From positions 1-64,000 of the forward strand of contig JAEEWT010000003.1 of assembly GCA_016287755.1 (NCBI GenBank): a DNA stretch of 64,000 bases, read 5' to 3'. The notes under the pieces were generated by a model. That model was not told the origin of the DNA, made no database searches, and worked only from the letters and a program-made list of their open reading frames with translations. This document shows, piece after piece, positions 55,296 through 64,000 of the stretch. The stretch comes from Prevotella sp. (GTDB taxonomy: Bacteria; Bacteroidota; Bacteroidia; Bacteroidales; Bacteroidaceae). The position numbers and the translations under genes are program-made. Within the stretch, counting starts at the first letter, position 1, and each line of letters opens with the position of its first letter.

Positions 55296-57158
55296 TTAAT
55301 TTGGACGTTGTCCATAATAGTACTCATAGAAATAAGTATTCCCATACATGGGACGCAAGGCAGCCCTACCCACCTTGGCGGGTTGGTCATTATACTTCAC
55401 GGCCTCGTTCATGAAAGCATTATAGGTTTGTTTCACGCTTTTGTCGAACGGGAACCTCTCTAAGTTTGGCGTATTCTCAATCATACCGAACAGATAGGCT
55501 GCCTCCTGGAAGAGGTGAGGCATCGGACCGCTGGTATGCAGACGAGCATACTGACTGAAACGGGGGAAGAAGGTCTTGGAATCCTTCATCCAAAGTGTGG
55601 CGAGAAGGGCCTGCTCCTGGAAATAGGGATCGTCGGCATCTTGCTGCGAGAGCTGACCCATGATATATTTCTCCACTTTTCCACCATCACTGCCCAAGGC
55701 ATTATGATAGTGAAGCATGTGGGTAATCGGACCTGTCTCGGCGTTTTCAGCGAGTTGCTTAGGATTATTCATCAATTGCAGCATGTCGTCGGCCCACTTA
55801 CCATGGAATAGGGTGTGGCGGAGCAGATTCAGACTTTTCCGTGCTGCCTGCTTTTCACCAGTAAGCATGGAGCAGCGAGCCAGGTATTTCTGTGTCTCCA
55901 CGTGCCAGCCATATTCTACACCTTCCTCCATGCAGATACGATGGCAGTCGTTCAACATGCCATACTGATAGTAAGTCATACGACCAAAGACGTGGTACAC
56001 CATATCTACAGGAATAGGAGTATTACTATCCTTGGAGGCAGCAGGGAAACTGTTCATTTCTCCCAGTTGTCTACCTAACCGCCAGAGGGCGATATTCCGC
56101 ATGATGACAATGGGGCGGGTAGGCTCTTCCACCAGCTGCGCCTCATCAATAACGCCCTCCCAATCGGTCTGCTCAATGCAGTGCTGCATCACCAATTCAT
56201 GGTGGAAGTTCTTATCCTTATACCAATAGTGCCATACAGCAGCCGCCAATACCAATACCAAAGCGCCCTGCAGAGCCCATTGATAAAGAGGTTTCTTCTC
56301 TTTCTTTCCCGCTTTTTTCGTAGAAGGATTAGGGTTAGCCTGGGGGATGACCTTGATTACCATCCACAGGAAGAACGCCAATAATATATAATAAGGTATA
56401 TAGTAGCGGGGGAAGTGCTCTACAACGGTGAAATCAGGCAAGGCTGCTGTCCAAATATCTTGGATATTTGTCTGATAATACACATAACGGTAGCAAAGCA
56501 GCGGAACGGCCACCATGCAAAGAAGGGCCACCACCGTGAGAATGGCATTCTGTTTGCGGTTATCGGAAAGGCGCCAAGTCCAGATGGCCATGAGCAGTAC
56601 AGCGGCTAAGCCATAGATTCCGAACAACGGATAACCTGCAACTGTTGCTACGATGATGAAGGCAATGCGTATACACAGGTTCCATTTACCATTGGAAAGA
56701 TCAGGTGAGGAAAGTTTTCGGAACGCCCACAGCAAGGCAACAGCAACGGTTGTTCCTATGGTAGCCACAAAGAAATAGCCTCGCAGTCGCATAAAGTAAT
56801 GCCAATAACCCAAGTCCATATTGGCAATGAGCAACAAGACCACTGGAATCAATGCCACAACAGTCCACTGATTACTCAGGCGGAACACATGCTTAACAAG
56901 CCATGTCAGCAGCAACCACCAGGCACAAAGCAGCAGTACACCCAGCCAAGGATAGTAAAGGAACTGTGTGAAGAAACAGCTGACATACGAAAGAAAACCG
57001 CCGGGCACCACCATCTGTTCACGGAAGAAGTGAGGGGTGTCGAGGAACAGATTATAGTGCTGCACCTTCCAGAGCAGATCTGACTCGAAGAAGATTAGTG
57101 CAAAGGCGATGAGCAGCAAGGCTCCCAGCCATGATAAGTAAGGTACGAATCTTTTCAT
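55296..57158 (-). CDS. Polytopic membrane protein, DUF6057-like
   Basis: N-terminal half with many TM helices; Trp-rich 'YPWLGVLLLCAWWLLLTWLVKHVF'; soluble C-terminal half. Family name from memory. Confidence 0.7.
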   Translation of the reverse strand: MKRFVPYLSWLGALLLIAFALIFFESDLLWKVQHYNLFLDTPHFFREQMVVPGGFLSYVSCFFTQFLYYPWLGVLLLCAWWLLLTWLVKHVFRLSNQWTVVALIPVVLLLIANMDLGYWHYFMRLRGYFFVATIGTTVAVALLWAFRKLSSPDLSNGKWNLCIRIAFIIVATVAGYPLFGIYGLAAVLLMAIWTWRLSDNRKQNAILTVVALLCMVAVPLLCYRYVYYQTNIQDIWTAALPDFTVVEHFPRYYIPYYILLAFFLWMVIKVIPQANPNPSTKKAGKKEKKPLYQWALQGALVLVLAAAVWHYWYKDKNFHHELVMQHCIEQTDWEGVIDEAQLVEEPTRPIVIMRNIALWRLGRQLGEMNSFPAASKDSNTPIPVDMVYHVFGRMTYYQYGMLNDCHRICMEEGVEYGWHVETQKYLARCSMLTGEKQAARKSLNLLRHTLFHGKWADDMLQLMNNPKQLAENAETGPITHMLHYHNALGSDGGKVEKYIMGQLSQQDADDPYFQEQALLATLWMKDSKTFFPRFSQYARLHTSGPMPHLFQEAAYLFGMIENTPNLERFPFDKSVKQTYNAFMNEAVKYNDQPAKVGRAALRPMYGNTYFYEYYYGQRPN

Positions 57159-57178
57159 CGGATGTAATATTGATAATG

Positions 57179-57210
57179 CAAAGGTACGATTAAGTGAGCA
57201 CAAAACCAAA
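57179..57210 (-). promoter_or_regulatory. Promoter TTTG-N20-TACCTTTG for the 57158 CDS
   Basis: Reverse-strand match; spacer shares CGATTAAGTGAGC (as read on +) with the GSIII promoter. Confidence 0.75.
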
Positions 57211-57540
57211 GAAAAACAAGAAAAACCTGATATTACTTGCATCGTAATGAAAAAAAGGTTACCTTTGCTAAACTATTTCGCTGCAGCCCGCATAGTCGGC
57301 ATGGCAGTAATGTATAGTCAGTACGTTCAATAAAGTATCGTAATTTTATTATTTGTTTCAATAATCCCTATAAAATGTATCTAAAAGTGTGTAATTAACC
57401 CTTTAAAACATTTTTTAACCAAAAAGAAAAGTCGGTTTGAAAAAAATGCCTTAACTTTACATCGATTTTGTAAAATAGAGGAGATATACTTATCTTATTA
57501 ATAACATTATTCAATTAACAAACCAATTAAGTTTTAGCTT

Positions 57541-58641
57541 ATGAAAAAGTTTTTTACTCTTGTTGCAATGGCTTTGATGGCCGTTGGTGCAAACGCTCAG
57601 GAATTGATCGCTGAGGTAGACTTTACAACTGCTACTGAGTTCACTGGTTGGAATCAGTTCGGTGACGGTCAGGAAGGTTCTGTTGAACTGAAGGCTGGCG
57701 AAGGTCTTGCAATCACTGTTGGTTCTCAGACAGGTCAGCTCTGGCAGCCCCAGACAATGGTTATTCCTGATGGAACTTTCAATGTTGAGGAAGATGGCAA
57801 CTACAAAGTTGTTGTTGAGGCTAAGTTCCCGACCGCAGGTGAACTGCAGATCAACATGGGTACATGGGGAAGCAACGACCAGACTACTGTTCAGGTTCCC
57901 GCTTCTGACGATTTCCAGACTGTAGAGATCGAGTTCCCGGCATTTGCTTACACACTCGAGGGTTGCCACCTGCTCTTCCAGAACGGTGACTTCCTTGGAA
58001 CAACTATCGTGAAGACCGTAAAGGTATTCAACCTCGACGCTGGTGGTCAGGGTGGTGAATCAGAAGGTACTGTTCTTTATGAGAACGACTTCACTGGTAT
58101 TACCGAGTTCACTGGTTGGAATCAGTTCGGTGACGGTCAGGAAGGTTCTGTAGCTGTTGATCCCGATGGTGTTGCTATCACCGTTGGTTCTCAGACAGGT
58201 CAGCTCTGGCAGCCCCAGACTATGATTATTCCTGATGGAAGCTTCAATGTAGAGGAAGATGGTAACTACAAAGTTGTTGTTGTTGCTAAGTTCCCGACCG
58301 CTGGTACACTGCAGATCAACATGGGTACATGGGGAAGCAACGACCAGACCACCGTTGACGTACCTGCTTCTGACGACTTCCAGACTGTAGAGATCGAGTT
58401 CCCGGCATTTGCTTACACACTCGAGGGTTGCCACCTGCTCTTCCAGAACGGTGACTTCCTTGGAACAACTATCGTGAAGTCTGTTAAGGTTATCGACATG
58501 GATGGTAATGGCACTGGTATCGAGGCTGTTAAGGCTAACCAGCTTGTAAACGGCGCTATCTTCAACCTCGCTGGTCAGAAGGTTAACGCTAACTACAAGG
58601 GCGTTGTTATCCAGAACGGTAAGAAGTTCATCCAGAAGTAA
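57541..58641 (+). CDS. Secreted protein with two near-identical tandem ~150-aa modules and a T9SS-like C-terminal tail
   Basis: Signal peptide; 'EFTGWNQFGDGQEGSV...IVK' appears twice (DNA offset 465-468 bp); C-terminus 'IFNLAGQKVNANYKGVVIQNGKKFIQK'. Confidence 0.88.
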   Translation: MKKFFTLVAMALMAVGANAQELIAEVDFTTATEFTGWNQFGDGQEGSVELKAGEGLAITVGSQTGQLWQPQTMVIPDGTFNVEEDGNYKVVVEAKFPTAGELQINMGTWGSNDQTTVQVPASDDFQTVEIEFPAFAYTLEGCHLLFQNGDFLGTTIVKTVKVFNLDAGGQGGESEGTVLYENDFTGITEFTGWNQFGDGQEGSVAVDPDGVAITVGSQTGQLWQPQTMIIPDGSFNVEEDGNYKVVVVAKFPTAGTLQINMGTWGSNDQTTVDVPASDDFQTVEIEFPAFAYTLEGCHLLFQNGDFLGTTIVKSVKVIDMDGNGTGIEAVKANQLVNGAIFNLAGQKVNANYKGVVIQNGKKFIQK

Positions 58642-58662
58642 TTCTTTTGAACACACAACCAT

Positions 58663-58695
58663 AAAGGGATTTGCCGAAAGGCAGATCCCTTTTTC
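58663..58695 (+). terminator. Rho-independent-like terminator of the 57541 CDS
   Basis: AAAGGGATTTGCC gaaa GGCAGATCCCTTT followed by TTC TTT. Confidence 0.8.
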
Positions 58696-58734
58696 TTTGC
58701 GCTTTATAGAAAGGTAGGTTTGAAGGTTCAGCTG

Positions 58735-59195
58735 GGCTGCATAGGCTTGCACAGAAAGTATTGGCTGCAGTATGGATTGGGGCGCAGCAGGGCTTTCAAG
58801 CAGCAGCGCCTGGGGTGTAGTAAGGCTTAGCTGCAACAAGGGCTTGTAAGCAGCTGTGCTTGGCTGCAGCAGTGCTTGGGGGCAGTAGGCTGGGCAGCGC
58901 AAACTTTCGTTTAGCTGCAGCATTTCTAGTATTCCTAGGTGAACTAGTGCTCCTAGATAAACTAGTGCTCCTAGGTAAACTAGTAGCGCTATAAAAAGCG
59001 TTTCAAATCGGGTATAGGCGCATTATCGTTTGCGTATAGGCGCTTAATCGTTTGCGTATAGGCAATCGATTGTAAAACGGCCGTTTTGTCCCTTCATCCT
59101 TATGCTTTTGCCCTGTTATCCTTGCGGTTTCGCCCTACAATCCTTATGCTTTCATTCTGCAAGCCTTATGCTTTCTTCTGTTGTCCTTGTGCTAT
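58735..59195. repeat. Four consecutive unrelated tandem arrays (units ~16, 18, 22 and 22 bp)
   Basis: ~16-bp degenerate TTGGCTGCAGCAGGGC; CCTAGRTRAACTAGTGCT at 58934/58952/58970; GTATAGGCGCWTWATCGTTTGC at 59012/59034/59056; CCTTATGCTTTYGCCCTGNNAT at 59098/59120/59142/59164. Confidence 0.85.
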
Positions 59196-59241
59196 ATGAG
59201 AACCGTCGTCTTGTCGGTCCTTTGAATATAGATATAAAACA

Positions 59242-59271
59242 AATGCTCTGCACCGATTGGTGCAGAGCATT
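59242..59271 (-). terminator. Terminator of the susCD operon
   Basis: Perfect 13-bp stem AATGCTCTGCACC / GGTGCAGAGCATT, 4-nt loop, followed on the reverse strand by TGTTTTAT. Confidence 0.85.
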
Positions 59272-59317
59272 GATGTTATAGATGAGTACAATTAACTGTA
59301 CTTCTCGATTCCGTTGA

Positions 59318-61234
59318 TTACCAACCCGGATTCTGGTGCAGAGCGGGGTTGTTATCCAAGATAGTCTGCGGATACGGGAAGAGGCGATGCTTCTCCTGCC
59401 ATCCTACTTCGTTACCAGCATCCATAGCCGGATGAGTGTGGAAGAGGAAGAAGCGGCTGTTTGACTCACTACCAAACTCCCAAACAACGTCGTTCAGATC
59501 AACACCATCGATATCTGACGGCTTCTCTGAAAGCTTGTCGCAGAGGTTAGGAACAGCTGTACCCTGCTTCTTCAGGTGCTCGAGACCTTCCTGAGTGAAC
59601 TGGTCGGTATCACCCTGTCTTGTCCAGCGCATCAGATCCTGATAGCGGCATCCCTCGAACCAGAGCTCCCATGCCTTCTCCTTCTTCACAGTCTCCAGAG
59701 TAACATTGTCGCTGATGGTCTTAGAACCAGCACGCGTCTGGATCATGTTGACATACTTCTTAGCCTCATCCATCTTACCGTTACGAGCGCAGCACTCAGC
59801 ATAGTTGAGGAGCACCTCAGCATAACGCATCACGATGATGTTGTTCAGACGGTGAACAGAGCTGTATGTATTTGCACCACCTGCTTCCTCAGCATCGCCA
59901 AGGCGGATGACATGCTTCAAAGGAATCCAGAATGACTGGCCATAGTGACCTTTACGTCCTGGCTTGATACCTATCATATTGTTCTTCACCTTATCTGCAT
60001 GCTTCATAGTAGCCAGCTTGGTATAATAGCGGTCGATGTCAGCAATACCGGTTTCACCATAAATCATATCATCAATGTGAACCAATGTAGCCTTGAAACG
60101 AGCTGACTGGTATTCACCATTCTCGCCTAAAGGTTTGATCTGGCCATTGTCGTTCAGAGCGAAGGCATCGCCATACCACTCAGGAACACCGATAGAACCC
60201 CAACCAGTAACACCACCGGTGTAATACTGCAGACAAACCTTCTTGAACTTGTCAGAACGGATCTGGAAGGAGTTGGGCTCCATCCAAGTACTGTGGCTGT
60301 TCCAACCCTGGTTGATACCATTAACGATAGGACCATACTCAGGAGCAGCAGGATTATATCTTACGTCCATCTCGAAGATCTTCTCCGGGCAACCATCACC
60401 CTGGATGTGGAAGAGGTCAGCATATTCGCTACCATCAACCAACGCATACTTATCAGAGTCGATCACCTTCTTCAAAGCAGCCTCAGCCTTTGCGTAATCG
60501 CCAGCGAACATATAAGCCTTACCAGCCATTGCATTAGCAAAGCCCTTAGTTACGCGGAATGTTCCTTCCTTGTCGGCAGTTGACGAACGCTCAATCAGGT
60601 CGGGAACGGCCTTCTCACATTCCTCAGCCACCCACTGGAAGTAAGCCTGCTGTGTCTTCGGAGCATTCTCAGGAGCTGTCTCGCTATCACTGTTGGTAGG
60701 AGTCTCGTCAGCACCAAACACATGATCTACGAAAGGAGGAGTTCCCCAGTAGCAAGCAAGCAGGAAGAAGTTGTATGCACGGAGCACTCTTGCCTCAGCA
60801 GCAGCCTGCTTCATGAAATCAGTAGCATCCTCTTTCTCGCCGAAATACTGCAGTACGAGGTTGTCCTGATAAATAGAAAGGTAGAGAGCCTTGTAAAGGT
60901 ACTCGTAAGCCTCGGTAGTGTGGAGGAAGCGGAACTCATTGATAGCTCCACCCCACTCATGGTCGCCAAAGTACTCACCACCATAGCAAACATCGTCACC
61001 GGGGTGGTTAGCCATAACTCTTGCAGGAGTGTAGATACCAGGACCCATAGCACGGCCCAAGGTATTGCACTGGAAGTTCTCATATGCAGAAGCCAGAGCC
61101 TGCTGGCAATCCTTATCAGTCTGATAGAAGGTTTCAGTGGTCAGCGTGGCCTTCTGCGGGATGTCGAGCTTTTCCTCACAAGCTGTGAAGCCGAAAGCGA
61201 CACCAAGCAAAGCAATTATATATAACTTTTTCAT
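59318..61234 (-). CDS. susD: RagB/SusD family nutrient-uptake outer-membrane lipoprotein
   Basis: Lipobox 'FTACEEKLDIPQKATLTTETFYQTDKDCQQALASAYENF'; C-terminus 'YLFPYPQTILDNNPALHQNPGW'-type ending; paired with SusC. Confidence 0.95.
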   Translation of the reverse strand: MKKLYIIALLGVAFGFTACEEKLDIPQKATLTTETFYQTDKDCQQALASAYENFQCNTLGRAMGPGIYTPARVMANHPGDDVCYGGEYFGDHEWGGAINEFRFLHTTEAYEYLYKALYLSIYQDNLVLQYFGEKEDATDFMKQAAAEARVLRAYNFFLLACYWGTPPFVDHVFGADETPTNSDSETAPENAPKTQQAYFQWVAEECEKAVPDLIERSSTADKEGTFRVTKGFANAMAGKAYMFAGDYAKAEAALKKVIDSDKYALVDGSEYADLFHIQGDGCPEKIFEMDVRYNPAAPEYGPIVNGINQGWNSHSTWMEPNSFQIRSDKFKKVCLQYYTGGVTGWGSIGVPEWYGDAFALNDNGQIKPLGENGEYQSARFKATLVHIDDMIYGETGIADIDRYYTKLATMKHADKVKNNMIGIKPGRKGHYGQSFWIPLKHVIRLGDAEEAGGANTYSSVHRLNNIIVMRYAEVLLNYAECCARNGKMDEAKKYVNMIQTRAGSKTISDNVTLETVKKEKAWELWFEGCRYQDLMRWTRQGDTDQFTQEGLEHLKKQGTAVPNLCDKLSEKPSDIDGVDLNDVVWEFGSESNSRFFLFHTHPAMDAGNEVGWQEKHRLFPYPQTILDNNPALHQNPGW

Positions 61235-61283
61235 AATTTCTTATTCTTTATATTTCAATTTCTGGATTCTTCAATTCTTCAAT

Positions 61284-64000
61284 TTAGAATGCAACATTTA
61301 CACCAAAGACAATCTTTCTGGATGAAGGATAGTTACCATTATCCCAACCACGAGAAGCACCACTGTCGAAAGATGCAGTCTCAGGATCAGCACCAGGATA
61401 GTTGGTGATCATGAAGAAGTCGTCGAGAGAAACGAAGAGACGGAGCTGGCTGATGAGAGCCTTCTTGGTCAGAGCTGCAGGGAATGTGTAACCCAGCTGG
61501 ATCTGCTTGAACTTGAAGTAAGCGCCGCTGAATACGTTAGCTGAAGAACTGAAGAAGATCCAGTCAGAAGCAGCTGTTCTCATGTCAGGATACTTACCCA
61601 ACTGAAGGGTCTTGTCGATAATCTTACCGTCTGCATCCTTGGTCTCAATCCATCTTGAAGAATCCTTCCACCATACATCCAGACCGTTTACACGTGGACG
61701 GTCGGCAGAAACCATCAAGTTATAGATCTTGTTGCCAGAAGCACCTGTACCGAATACGGTGAAGTCGAAGCCCTTGTACTCAAGGTTAAGGGTAAGACCG
61801 TAGGTGAACTTAGGAATACCAGAACCGAGGTCAACCATATCCTCCTCAACGGGAGCTTCTGTGAGACTACCATCCTGTGCAAGATACTGAGCACGGCCAG
61901 TCTCTGGGTTCACACCCTCATACTGATAACCGCGGAAGTACCAAATAGTATGACCTTTCTCGAAGGTTGACTTCACTTTCTGGTTGAAACCGCTGATACC
62001 ACCCTGTGAATAACGAGGCAGCATATCGTTCACGGCCTTAACCTCATTCTTCAACGGGTTGAAGTTAGCAACGATGCTGTACTTGAAGTCGCCGATATTG
62101 TCGCGCCAGCCGAGGTCGATATCGAAACCGGTATTCAGGATCTCACCAGAGTTAACGGTTGCAGAGCTGAAACCAAGCTCAGGCAGCGGAGAGATATTTA
62201 CGAGCAAGTCCTTAGTAACCTTACGATACCAGTCAACGTCCAAAGACAGACGGTTGTTCAGGAAGCGTGCGTTCAAACCAAGGTCAATCTGCTCAGAGGT
62301 TTCCCAAGTAAGGTTGGGGTTAGCCATACCTGAAGGCTGTGCACCTTCAACAGCAGCATCACCTGTAGCACCCTCACCTGTGAAGTAGTAGTAACCACCA
62401 AGGGTAATTGTCGGGTTGTACTTGTAACCACTCAGGATGTTCACGTTACCGTTGCGACCCCAAGAAGCGCGGAGCTTCAAGAAGGAAACAGCGTCGGTGC
62501 TAACGGCGTTCTTGAAGAACGGCTCGTTGCTGATGGTCCAAGCTGCAGAGAATGAGGGGAAGTAACCCCAGCGGTTATCCTTGCTCAGCTTTGAAGAGTC
62601 GAAAGCATCAGCACGGAAGTTAGCCTGGAGGTAGTAGCGGTCAGCGTATGAATAAGACAGACGGCCGAAGTAAGAGAGCTCAGTAGCATCACCCGGAGTG
62701 TTACCAGCCTTGAGGTGAGCAATACCGTTGTCGTTCAAACAGTCGATGTAACGGAAGTTAGGAGCATGGTCACCCTTCAGAATGAAGTTTGTATCTGAAG
62801 AAGAAGCATTGGTGTTGTCCCAATGGTTCTTGGTGAATGACATACCAGCCATGGCGCCAACATTGTGCAGACCGAACTGCTTGTTGAAGTTGGCGAAGTT
62901 CTCCCACTGATAGTAGATACCTGCATTGGTGTTTGCAGAGATAGAATAGGTCTCAGCCTTAGCCATAGAAGACAGGAAGTAAGGCTCGCTGTAGTTATGA
63001 CCGTTGCTCTGAGTGATGCGATAGCCAAGACGAGAAGTAATGGTCAGGAAGTCGAACGGCATCAGGTTAGCGGCCAAAGATCCACGAACGTTCACACCTT
63101 CGTTTGTTCCCATAGCGCGGTCGCGCTGTGCGAGTGGGTTACCTGTTGCTTCCTCAATATACTTAGAAGTACCGTACCAAACGGGGTGTTCTGCTGTGTA
63201 TTCTGCAGGCAGTGGAACGAATCCGTGATTTGCAGAATTCCAAGCATCTGCTACGTTCTGACCGAAGTCTGCCTCATTGTAGATGTAAGCAGGAGTCAGC
63301 GGGTCGATAGAAACCACAGCGTTCAGGAATGAACCGTAACCATTACCCAGTGACTTTCTCTTCCACTTCTCGATAGAGGTGTTGCTTGAAACGCTCAACC
63401 ACTTGTAGAACTTGTAATCAGCATTGAGCTGACCAGTGAAGCGCTTGTAAGTATCCTTGCTGCCCTTTACGATACCATCGTTGTCGAAGATACCGATACC
63501 AGCCAACATGTGACCCTTTTCGTTACCACCCTCAACGGTGATGTTGTGCTGGAGGCTCCAGCTGTTTCCGAATACCTCGTCGTACCAGTTGGTATCGAAT
63601 CTCGGAGAACCAGTTTCTGAAGTAAGACCTTTGCCTTCTGCATCCCATCCGTAGTAACCATTGTTAACAAGCTCAGTTTCGGTCATGTCACCCAGGTACT
63701 TGTGATACTCGATGTAATCCTTAGCACCGAAGAGTTCAGACTTCTTACCGAGGCTCTGGCTAGCGGCCTTGAAGGTATAAGAAACTCTTGCCTGGCCCTT
63801 AGAACCGTTCTTGGTGGTGATCAATACAACACCATTACCAGCCTGAGCACCATAGATAGCTGCAGAAGCACCGTCCTTCAACACCTCGATAGACTCGATG
63901 AGTGAGGGATCCAGATACTGGATGTTGTCAACCTTCAGACCATCAACGATGAGCAGAGGACCAGTGTTACCACTGTTAGAAGAATAACCACGAACGCGGA
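61284..64000 (-). CDS. susC: SusC/RagA family TonB-linked outer-membrane protein, N-terminus beyond the window
   Basis: Reverse frame is open to 64000: 'RGYSSNSGNTGPLLIVDGLKVDNIQYLDPSLIESIEVLKDGASAAIYGAQAGNGVVLITTKNG' SusC plug; C-terminus 'RKIVFGVNVAF'. Confidence 0.95.
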   Translation of the reverse strand, partial: RVRGYSSNSGNTGPLLIVDGLKVDNIQYLDPSLIESIEVLKDGASAAIYGAQAGNGVVLITTKNGSKGQARVSYTFKAASQSLGKKSELFGAKDYIEYHKYLGDMTETELVNNGYYGWDAEGKGLTSETGSPRFDTNWYDEVFGNSWSLQHNITVEGGNEKGHMLAGIGIFDNDGIVKGSKDTYKRFTGQLNADYKFYKWLSVSSNTSIEKWKRKSLGNGYGSFLNAVVSIDPLTPAYIYNEADFGQNVADAWNSANHGFVPLPAEYTAEHPVWYGTSKYIEEATGNPLAQRDRAMGTNEGVNVRGSLAANLMPFDFLTITSRLGYRITQSNGHNYSEPYFLSSMAKAETYSISANTNAGIYYQWENFANFNKQFGLHNVGAMAGMSFTKNHWDNTNASSSDTNFILKGDHAPNFRYIDCLNDNGIAHLKAGNTPGDATELSYFGRLSYSYADRYYLQANFRADAFDSSKLSKDNRWGYFPSFSAAWTISNEPFFKNAVSTDAVSFLKLRASWGRNGNVNILSGYKYNPTITLGGYYYFTGEGATGDAAVEGAQPSGMANPNLTWETSEQIDLGLNARFLNNRLSLDVDWYRKVTKDLLVNISPLPELGFSSATVNSGEILNTGFDIDLGWRDNIGDFKYSIVANFNPLKNEVKAVNDMLPRYSQGGISGFNQKVKSTFEKGHTIWYFRGYQYEGVNPETGRAQYLAQDGSLTEAPVEEDMVDLGSGIPKFTYGLTLNLEYKGFDFTVFGTGASGNKIYNLMVSADRPRVNGLDVWWKDSSRWIETKDADGKIIDKTLQLGKYPDMRTAASDWIFFSSSANVFSGAYFKFKQIQLGYTFPAALTKKALISQLRLFVSLDDFFMITNYPGADPETASFDSGASRGWDNGNYPSSRKIVFGVNVAF

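Noticed and set aside
57511-57969. 152-aa reverse-strand ORF antisense to the first module of the 57541 gene
   Set aside because: Shadow ORF; its resemblance to the 58060 reverse ORF only reflects the module duplication on the + strand.
58060-58923. 287-aa reverse-strand ORF (MLQLNESLRCPAYCPQALLQ...)
   Set aside because: Antisense to the secreted duplicated gene and through the intergenic tandem arrays; no family features. The + strand gene has a signal peptide, terminator and repeated modules.
58934-59206. Possible CRISPR array
   Set aside because: Units are contiguous 18-22-bp direct repeats without unique spacers of constant length; no cas genes nearby.
1-64000. tRNA, rRNA, integrase or transposase genes
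   Set aside because: Read through all intergenic gaps and ORF translations; none recognised. A tRNAscan/Infernal run would be decisive.

Overview
The window is a chromosomal segment from a Bacteroidales bacterium, most likely Prevotella/Segatella-like. Evidence: -33 TTTG / -7 TAnnTTTG promoters, SusC/SusD pair, DUF4249 lipoprotein, T9SS-type C-terminal tails, GSIII glutamine synthetase. I support about 31 CDS. Core genes: acpP-fabF-rnc, dsbD, GSIII, prolyl oligopeptidase, flavodiiron protein, PfkB kinase. Surface modules: a TonB receptor/DUF4249/MG2-like trio, a SusCD pair truncated by the window edge, and a co-oriented secreted/envelope cluster at about 35.0-51.9 kb with a 2740-aa protein. 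No tRNA, rRNA, CRISPR array, prophage or transposase was recognised. The most unusual non-coding signal is a set of heptamer-periodic repeats. Three copies (10.8, 24.5 and 53.0 kb) consist of self-complementary 7-bp-repeat arms around a roughly 60-bp core with conserved ends GAGATATG...CTATTCTC. Arm sequence differs from copy to copy. Two copies lie between convergent genes and one is inside the reading frame of an M16 peptidase. Other heptamer arrays lie in the helicase ORF, around fprA and upstream of acpP/fabF. Short tandem arrays with a 22-bp period but unrelated sequences occur at 3.8, 26.1 and 59.0-59.2 kb. Four promoters of unrelated genes share an almost identical spacer (CGAWTAAGYGAG, reverse-complement orientation). 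All calls come from reading the sequence and ORF translations; no database search was run.
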